In this document: positions 57,109 through 64,000 of the stretch, in pieces
Layout of the letters: each line of letters starts with the position of its first letter
Position numbering within the stretch: the first letter of the stretch is position 1
From: Amia ocellicauda
Taxonomy: Eukaryota > Chordata > Actinopteri > Amiiformes > Amiidae
Length of the DNA stretch: 64,000 bases
Direction of reading: 5' to 3'
Assembly: GCF_036373705.1 (NCBI RefSeq)
Contig: NC_089851.1
Coordinates: 60,882,350-60,946,349, forward strand
The notes under the pieces: generated by a model
Told to the model about the DNA's origin: nothing
Seen by the model: the letters and a program-made list of their open reading frames with translations, nothing else
Databases searched by the model: none
Position numbers and translations under genes: made by a program

Positions 57109-57840
57109 AGGACTCTCCCACTCCCCAGTACCTTCACCCAGGCGTAAGGAACAAAACAAAACAAAACAAAACAAAACAAAACAAAACAAAACAAAACAAA
57201 ACAAAACAAAACAAAACAAAACAAAACAAAACAAAACAAAACAAAACAAAACAAAATCTGGATGCAGGCTGCAACAAAGGAAGCACACAGAGGTGAAAAC
57301 GTAAGGTTGACGGGAGCAACAAGCTCCCTGTTGCGACTGTCCAGGGGCGGCAATGGGAATTGGACGTTGGCCGTTAGGTGCGCGTAGCGCGTGTCCTTTG
57401 GGTTCTGGTTCTTCTTTACAAACCGGCATCTGTCCAGTTGGCTTTCCGGTTCATTACGTCCTCTGATGGCTTTACGATAAGCCTATCTTGCAATCAGATG
57501 CTTGCCTTGCCGTCCATCCATCCATCTATCTATCTATCTATCTATGACTCTCGATATCTAACTCTCTTGCTTGCTATCGCTCCCCCAATGGTCAGTAGCA
57601 TAGTAGCATAACAGCAGATCACGGACCACTGTCAATCAGGTGCTTGCCTTGCCGTCCATCCATCCATCCATCTATCTATCTATCTATCTATGACTCTCGA
57701 TATCTAACTCTCTTGCTTGCTATCGCTCCCCCAATGGTCACGTATGTTGCATTCAACGACAAAGAAAATCGTGTGCTGGAAATGATTTCTGGCAACTGTG
57801 AAGGAACTGCACGACTGCAGCAACCGCAACACCTCCGTCT

Positions 57841-57914
57841 GTCTCTGTGGCGCAATCGGTCAGCGCGTTCGGCTGTTAACCGAAAGGATGGTGGTTCGAA
57901 TCCACCCAGGGACG
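57841..57914 (+). tRNA. tRNA-Asn-GTT: tRNA-Asn(GUU), U52
   Basis: Consensus body, type 2 flanks. Confidence 0.95.
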
Positions 57915-58078
57915 GCCCACTTTTCCCCCCGCCCCTTGTTATTGTTTCTACTTCAGGCGGTCAGTTTGCCAGACTGCGGCTACAGTAACCTTAAGCTGCT
58001 TGCTGCGGACGGCCATCTTGCAAAAATGTATCGAGGGTTTAGAAACTTCCTTTCCATTGCCTAGGCCAACATAAACCA

Positions 58079-58152
58079 AGGCACTGCTGGGAGTCGAACC
58101 CAGGGTTTGCTATTTACAAGACAGGCGCTTTGACCAACTAAGCCACGGTGTC
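58079..58152 (-). tRNA. tRNA-Thr-TGT: tRNA-Thr(UGU)-like gene, U52
   Basis: Right-hand type; (AAAAC)19 upstream. Confidence 0.73.
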
Positions 58153-58883
58153 AGGACTCTCCCACTCCCCAGTACCTTCACCCAGGCGTAAGGAACAAAA
58201 CAAAACAAAACAAAACAAAACAAAACAAAACAAAACAAAACAAAACAAAACAAAACAAAACAAAACAAAACAAAACAAAACAAAACAAAACAAAATCTGG
58301 ATGCAGGCTGCAACAAAGGAAGCACACAGAGGTGAAAACGTAAGGTTGACGGGAGCAACAAGCTCCCTGTTGCGACTGTCCAGGGGCGGCAATGGGAATT
58401 GGACGTTGGCCGTTAGGTGCGCGTAGCGCGTGTCCTTTGGGTTCTGGTTCTTCTTTACAAACCGGCATCTGTCCAGTTGGCTTTCCGGTTCATTACGTGC
58501 TCTGATGGCTTTACGATAAGCCTATCTTGCAATCAGATGCTTGCCTTGCCGTCCATCCATCCATCTATCTATCTATCTATCTATCTATGACTCTCGATAT
58601 CTAACTCTCTTGCTTGCTATCGCTCCCCCAATGGTCAGTAGCATAGTAGCATAACAGCAGATCACGGACCACTGTCAATCAGGTGCTTGCCTTGCCGTCC
58701 ATCCATCCATGTATCTATCTATCTATCTATCTATGACTCTCGATATCTAACTCTCTTGCTTGCTATCGCTCCCCCAATGGTCACGTATGTTGCATTCAAC
58801 GACAAAGAAAATCGTGTGCTGGAAATGATTTCTGGCAACTGTGAAGGAACTGCACGACTGCAGCAACCGCAACACCTCCGTCT

Positions 58884-58957
58884 GTCTCTGTGGCGCAATC
58901 GGTCAGCGCGTTCGGCTGTTAACCGAAAGGATGGTGGTTCGAATCGACCCAGGGACG
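58884..58957 (+). tRNA. tRNA-Asn-GTT: tRNA-Asn(GUU), U53, C62G
   Basis: T-stem mismatch 52-62; first of three successive type 1 units. Confidence 0.87.
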
Positions 58958-59121
58958 GCCCACTTTTCCCCCCGCCCCTTGTTATTGTTTCTACTTCTGG
59001 CGGTCAGTTTGCCAGACTGCGGCTACAGTAACCTTAAGCTGCTTGCTGCGGACGGCCATCTTGCAAAAATGTATCGAGGGTTTAGAAACTTCCTTTCCAT
59101 TGCCTAGGCCAACATAAACCA

Positions 59122-59195
59122 AGGCACTGCTGGGAGTCGAACCCAGGGTTTGCTATTTACAAGACAGGCGCTTTGACCAACTAAGCCACGGTGTC
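59122..59195 (-). tRNA. tRNA-Thr-TGT: tRNA-Thr(UGU)-like gene, U53
   Basis: Right-hand type; (AAAAC)23 upstream. Confidence 0.73.
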
Positions 59196-59942
59196 AGGAC
59201 TCTCCCACTCCCCAGTACCTTCACCCAGGCGTAAGGAACAAAACAAAACAAAACAAAACAAAACAAAACAAAACAAAACAAAACAAAACAAAACAAAACA
59301 AAACAAAACAAAACAAAACAAAACAAAACAAAACAAAACAAAACAAAACAAAACAAAATCTGGATGCAGGCTGCAACAAAGGAAGCACACAGAGGTGAAA
59401 ACGTAAGGTTGACGGGAGCAACAAGCTCCCTGTTGCGACTGTCCAGGGGCGGCAATGGGAATTGGACGTTGGCCGTTAGGTGCGCGTAGCGCGTGTCCTT
59501 TGGGTTCTGGTTCTTCTTTACAAACCGGCATCTGTCCAGTTGGCTTTCCGGTTCATTACGTCCTCTGATGGCTTTACGATAAGCCTATCTTGCAATCAGA
59601 TGCTTGCCTTGCCGTCCATCCATCCATCTATCTATCTATCTATCTATGACTCTCGATATCTAACTCTCTTGCTTGCTATCGCTCCCCCAATGGTCAGTAG
59701 CATAGTAGCATAACAGCAGATCACGGACCACTGTCAATCAGGTGCTTGCCTTGCCGTCCATCCATCCATGTATCTATCTATCTATCTATCTATGACTCTC
59801 GATATCTAACTCTCTTGCTTGCTATCGCTCCCCCAATGGTCACGTATGTTGCATTCAACGACAAAGAAAATCGTGTGCTGGAAATGATTTCTGGCAACTG
59901 TGAAGGAACTGCACGACTGCAGCAACCGCAACACCTCCGTCT

Positions 59943-60016
59943 GTCTCTGTGGCGCAATCGGTCAGCGCGTTCGGCTGTTAACCGAAAGGATGGTGGTTCG
60001 AATCGACCCAGGGACG
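59943..60016 (+). tRNA. tRNA-Asn-GTT: tRNA-Asn(GUU), U54, C62G
   Basis: T-stem mismatch 52-62, otherwise consensus. Confidence 0.87.
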
Positions 60017-60180
60017 GCCCACTTTTCCCCCCGCCCCTTGTTATTGTTTCTACTTCTGGCGGTCAGTTTGCCAGACTGCGGCTACAGTAACCTTAAGCTG
60101 CTTGCTGCGGACGGCCATCTTGCAAAAATGTATCGAGGGTTTAGAAACTTCCTTTCCATTGCCTAGGCCAACATAAACCA

Positions 60181-60254
60181 AGGCACTGCTGGGAGTCGAA
60201 CCCAGGGTTTGCTATTTACAAGACAGGCGCTTTGACCAACTAAGCCACGGTGTC
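60181..60254 (-). tRNA. tRNA-Thr-TGT: tRNA-Thr(UGU)-like gene, U54
   Basis: Right-hand type; (AAAAC)21 upstream. Confidence 0.73.
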
Positions 60255-60987
60255 AGGACTCTCCCACTCCCCAGTACCTTCACCCAGGCGTAAGGAACAA
60301 AACAAAACAAAACAAAACAAAACAAAACAAAACAAAACAAAACAAAACAAAACAAAACAAAACAAAACAAAACAAAACAAAACAAAACAAAACAAAACAA
60401 AACAAAATCTGGATGCAGGCTGCAACAAAGGAAGCACACAGAGGTGAAAACGTAAGGTTGACGGGAGCAACAAGCTCCCTGTTGCGACTGTCCAGGGGCG
60501 GCAATGGGAATTGGACGTTGGCCGTTAGGTGCGCGTAGCGCGTGTCCTTTGGGTTCTGGTTCTTCTTTACAAACCGGCATCTGTCCAGTTGGCTTTCCGG
60601 TTCATTACGTCCTCTGATGGCTTTACGATAAGCCTATCTTGCAATCAGATGCTTGCCTTGCCGTCCATCCATCTATCTATCTATCTATCTATGACTCTCG
60701 ATATCTAACTCTCTTGCTTGCTATCGCTCCCCCAATGGTCAGTAGCATAGTAGCATAACAGCAGATCACGGACCACTGTCAATCAGGTGCTTGCCTTGCC
60801 GTCCATCCATCCATGTATCTATCTATCTATCTATCTATGACTCTCGATATCTAACTCTCTTGCTTGCTATCGCTCCCCCAATGGTCACGTATGTTGCATT
60901 CAACGACAAAGAAAATCGTGTGCTGGAAATGATTTCTGGCAACTGTGAAGGAACTGCACGACTGCAGCAACCGCAACACCTCCGTCT

Positions 60988-61061
60988 GTCTCTGTGGCGC
61001 AATCGGTCAGCGCGTTCGGCTGTTAACCGAAAGGATGGTGGTTCGAATCGACCCAGGGACG
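60988..61061 (+). tRNA. tRNA-Asn-GTT: tRNA-Asn(GUU), U55, C62G
   Basis: T-stem mismatch 52-62; the first leader copy lacks one CCAT. Confidence 0.87.
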
Positions 61062-61225
61062 GCCCACTTTTCCCCCCGCCCCTTGTTATTGTTTCTACTT
61101 CTGGCGGTCAGTTTGCCAGACTGCGGCTACAGTAACCTTAAGCTGCTTGCTGCGGACGGCCATCTTGCAAAAATGTATCGAGGGTTTAGAAACTTCCTTT
61201 CCATTGCCTAGGCCAACATAAACCA

Positions 61226-61299
61226 AGGCACTGCTGGGAGTCGAACCCAGGGTTTGCTATTTACAAGACAGGCGCTTTGACCAACTAAGCCACGGTGTC
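61226..61299 (-). tRNA. tRNA-Thr-TGT: tRNA-Thr(UGU)-like gene, U55
   Basis: Right-hand type; (AAAAC)19 upstream. Confidence 0.73.
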
Positions 61300-62026
61300 A
61301 GGACTCTCCCACTCCCCAGTACCTTCACCCAGGCGTAAGGAACAAAACAAAACAAAACAAAACAAAACAAAACAAAACAAAACAAAACAAAACAAAACAA
61401 AACAAAACAAAACAAAACAAAACAAAACAAAACAAAACAAAATCTGGATGCAGGCTGCAACAAAGGAAGCACACAGAGGTGAAAACGTAAGGTTGACGGG
61501 AGCAACAAGCTCCCTGTTGCGACTGTCCAGGGGCGGCAATGGGAATTGGACGTTGGCCGTTAGGTGCGCGTAGCGCGTGTCCTTTGGGTTCTGGTTCTTC
61601 TTTACAAACCGGCATCTGTCCAGTTGGCTTTCCGGTTCATTACGTCCTCTGATGGCTTTACGATAAGCCTATCTTGCAATCAGATGCTTGCCTTGCCGTC
61701 CATCCATCCATCTATCTATCTATCTATCTATGACTCTCGATATCTAACTCTCTTGCTTGCTATCGCTCCCCCAATGGTCAGTAGCATAGTAGCATAACAG
61801 CAGATCACGGACCACTGTCAATCAGGTGCTTGCCTTGCCGTCCATCCATCCATCCATCTATCTATCTATCTATCTATGACTCTCGATATCTAACTCTCTT
61901 GCTTGCTATCGCTCCCCCAATGGTCACGTATGTTGCATTCAACGACAAAGAAAATCGTGTGCTGGAAATGATTTCTGGCAACTGTGAAGGAACTGCACGA
62001 CTGCAGCAACCGCAACACCTCCGTCT

Positions 62027-62100
62027 GTCTCTGTGGCGCAATCGGTCAGCGCGTTCGGCTGTTAACCGAAAGGATGGTGGTTCGAATCCACCCAGGGACG
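62027..62100 (+). tRNA. tRNA-Asn-GTT: tRNA-Asn(GUU), U56
   Basis: Consensus body, type 2 flanks. Confidence 0.95.
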
Positions 62101-62264
62101 GCCCACTTTTCCCCCCGCCCCTTGTTATTGTTTCTACTTCAGGCGGTCAGTTTGCCAGACTGCGGCTACAGTAACCTTAAGCTGCTTGCTGCGGACGGCC
62201 ATCTTGCAAAAATGTATCGAGGGTTTAGAAACTTCCTTTCCATTGCCTAGGCCAACATAAACCA

Positions 62265-62338
62265 AGGCACTGCTGGGAGTCGAACCCAGGGTTTGCTATT
62301 TACAAGACAGGCGCTTTGACCAACTAAGCCACGGTGTC
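62265..62338 (-). tRNA. tRNA-Thr-TGT: tRNA-Thr(UGU)-like gene, U56
   Basis: Right-hand type; (AAAAC)19 upstream. Confidence 0.73.
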
Positions 62339-63069
62339 AGGACTCTCCCACTCCCCAGTACCTTCACCCAGGCGTAAGGAACAAAACAAAACAAAACAAA
62401 ACAAAACAAAACAAAACAAAACAAAACAAAACAAAACAAAACAAAACAAAACAAAACAAAACAAAACAAAACAAAACAAAATCTGGATGCAGGCTGCAAC
62501 AAAGGAAGCACACAGAGGTGAAAACGTAAGGTTGACGGGAGCAACAAGCTCCCTGTTGCGACTGTCCAGGGGCGGCAATGGGAATTGGACGTTGGCCGTT
62601 AGGTGCGCGTAGCGCGTGTCCTTTGGGTTCTGGTTCTTCTTTACAAACCGGCATCTGTCCAGTTGGCTTTCCGGTTCATTACGTGCTCTGATGGCTTTAC
62701 GATAAGCCTATCTTGCAATCAGATGCTTGCCTTGCCGTCCATCCATCCATCTATCTATCTATCTATCTATCTATGACTCTCGATATCTAACTCTCTTGCT
62801 TGCTATCGCTCCCCCAATGGTCAGTAGCATAGTAGCATAACAGCAGATCACGGACCACTGTCAATCAGGTGCTTGCCTTGCCGTCCATCCATCCATGTAT
62901 CTATCTATCTATCTATCTATGACTCTCGATATCTAACTCTCTTGCTTGCTATCGCTCCCCCAATGGTCACGTATGTTGCATTCAACGACAAAGAAAATCG
63001 TGTGCTGGAAATGATTTCTGGCAACTGTGAAGGAACTGCACGACTGCAGCAACCGCAACACCTCCGTCT

Positions 63070-63143
63070 GTCTCTGTGGCGCAATCGGTCAGCGCGTTCG
63101 GCTGTTAACCGAAAGGATGGTGGTTCGAATCGACCCAGGGACG
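63070..63143 (+). tRNA. tRNA-Asn-GTT: tRNA-Asn(GUU), U57, C62G
   Basis: T-stem mismatch 52-62; last complete tRNA-Asn of the window. Confidence 0.87.
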
Positions 63144-63307
63144 GCCCACTTTTCCCCCCGCCCCTTGTTATTGTTTCTACTTCTGGCGGTCAGTTTGCCA
63201 GACTGCGGCTACAGTAACCTTAAGCTGCTTGCTGCGGACGGCCATCTTGCAAAAATGTATCGAGGGTTTAGAAACTTCCTTTCCATTGCCTAGGCCAACA
63301 TAAACCA

Positions 63308-63381
63308 AGGCACTGCTGGGAGTCGAACCCAGGGTTTGCTATTTACAAGACAGGCGCTTTGACCAACTAAGCCACGGTGTC
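63308..63381 (-). tRNA. tRNA-Thr-TGT: tRNA-Thr(UGU)-like gene, U57
   Basis: Right-hand type; (AAAAC)22 upstream. Confidence 0.73.
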
Positions 63382-63781
63382 AGGACTCTCCCACTCCCCA
63401 GTACCTTCACCCAGGCGTAAGGAACAAAACAAAACAAAACAAAACAAAACAAAACAAAACAAAACAAAACAAAACAAAACAAAACAAAACAAAACAAAAC
63501 AAAACAAAACAAAACAAAACAAAACAAAACAAAACAAAATCTGGATGCAGGCTGCAACAAAGGAAGCACACAGAGGTGAAAACGTAAGGTTGACGGGAGC
63601 AACAAGCTCCCTGTTGCGACTGTCCAGGGGCGGCAATGGGAATTGGACGTTGGCCGTTAGGTGCGCGTAGCGCGTGTCCTTTGGGTTCTGGTTCTTCTTT
63701 ACAAACCGGCATCTGTCCAGTTGGCTTTCCGGTTCATTACGTCCTCTGATGGCTTTACGATAAGCCTATCTTGCAATCAGA

Positions 63782-64000
63782 TGCTTGCCTTGCCGTCCAT
63801 CCATCCATCTATCTATCTATCTATCTATCTATGACTCTCGATATCTAACTCTCTTGCTTGCTATCGCTCCCCCAATGGTCAGTAGCATAGTAGCATAACA
63901 GCAGATCACGGACCACTGTCAATCAGGTGCTTGCCTTGCCGTCCATCCATCCATGTATCTATCTATCTATCTATCTATGACTCTCGATATCTAACTCTCT
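63782..64000 (+). repeat. Start of unit U58 (leader only, cut by window end)
   Basis: One first-class leader copy and most of a CATGTATC copy. Its tRNA genes would lie beyond the window, so the array does not end here. Confidence 0.95.

Larger units (their letters stand above)
54505..63781. repeat. Higher-order block C (U49-U57), two unit types interleaved
   Basis: Type 1 (U49, U51, U53, U54, U55, U57) has C62G in tRNA-Asn and CTTCTGGCGG in the linker. Type 2 (U50, U52, U56) has a consensus tRNA-Asn, CTTCAGGCGG in the linker and TTACGTGCTC in the spacer block. The order is 1-2-1-2-1-1-1-2-1, consistent with repeated amplification of a 1-2 dimer. Confidence 0.8.
1..64000. repeat. Tandem tRNA-gene satellite array (57 full units, both ends open)
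   Basis: The same unit recurs from end to end: leader minisatellite, tRNA-Asn, linker, reverse tRNA-Thr, (AAAAC)n, spacer block. Spacing between successive tRNA-Asn genes is 1348, 1193, 1199, 1328, 1312, 1187, 1327, 1345, 1355, 1034, 1049, 1334, 1355, 1358, 1059, 1077, 1068 and 1378 bp for U1 to U19. From U19 to U57 it is 1023-1096 bp, except 898 bp between U49 and U50. Length differences come from leader copy number, CTAT copy number and AAAAC copy number; the tRNA-Asn to tRNA-Thr interval is fixed at 238 bp start to start, except 237 in U43 and U45. No stretch of single-copy DNA is visible. Confidence 0.97.

Noticed and set aside
1-64000. rDNA, 5S or snRNA genes within the units
   Set aside because: I searched by eye for recognisable 5S, U-snRNA and rRNA motifs in one unit and saw none; a covariance search would settle it.

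Overview
The whole 64-kb window is one head-to-tail tandem array. Each unit carries two convergent eukaryotic-type tRNA genes: a tRNA-Asn(GUU) on the + strand and a tRNA-Thr(UGU)-like gene on the - strand. I count 57 complete gene pairs (units U1-U57, numbered left to right) and the start of a 58th unit at the right edge. The window begins and ends inside repeat sequence, so the array continues beyond both ends. I found no supportable protein-coding gene, rRNA, transposon or CRISPR array.

The organism is a eukaryote. The tRNA genes have internal A and B boxes, no encoded CCA end and short T-run (RNA polymerase III) terminators, and are surrounded by microsatellites. The tRNA-Asn body resembles the animal, especially vertebrate-type, gene as I remember it, so an animal is my best guess; this is inference.

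Unit layout, left to right: (1) a leader minisatellite of 1 to 5 copies of a subrepeat of about 146 bp, each holding a (CCAT)n(CTAT)n tract; (2) about 100 bp of gene-proximal DNA with a small hairpin; (3) tRNA-Asn and its TTTT terminator; (4) a 164-bp linker; (5) tRNA-Thr on the minus strand; (6) a 44-bp spacer; (7) an (AAAAC)n array of 14 to 26 copies; (8) a block of about 246 bp with two overlapping hairpins, leading into the next leader. Measured between successive genes, the period is mostly 1.02-1.10 kb in U20-U57 and often 1.19-1.38 kb in U1-U19, because the left units hold 3 or 4 leader copies and the right ones 2.

The two genes have different fates. tRNA-Asn matches one 74-nt consensus in 37 of 57 units and every unit keeps the GUU anticodon. 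tRNA-Thr has two acceptor-stem mismatches in nearly all units, and only U1-U4 have a fully paired anticodon stem. Shared private mutations show that blocks of units were duplicated or converted together: U9-U12 with U14-U17, U13 with U19, U18 with U20, U27-U28 with U33-U34, and an interleaved two-type pattern in U49-U57. A tRNA-Asn variant hitting the last B-box base (C62G) is in 6 of the last 9 units. The array therefore behaves like a satellite DNA built from tRNA genes.
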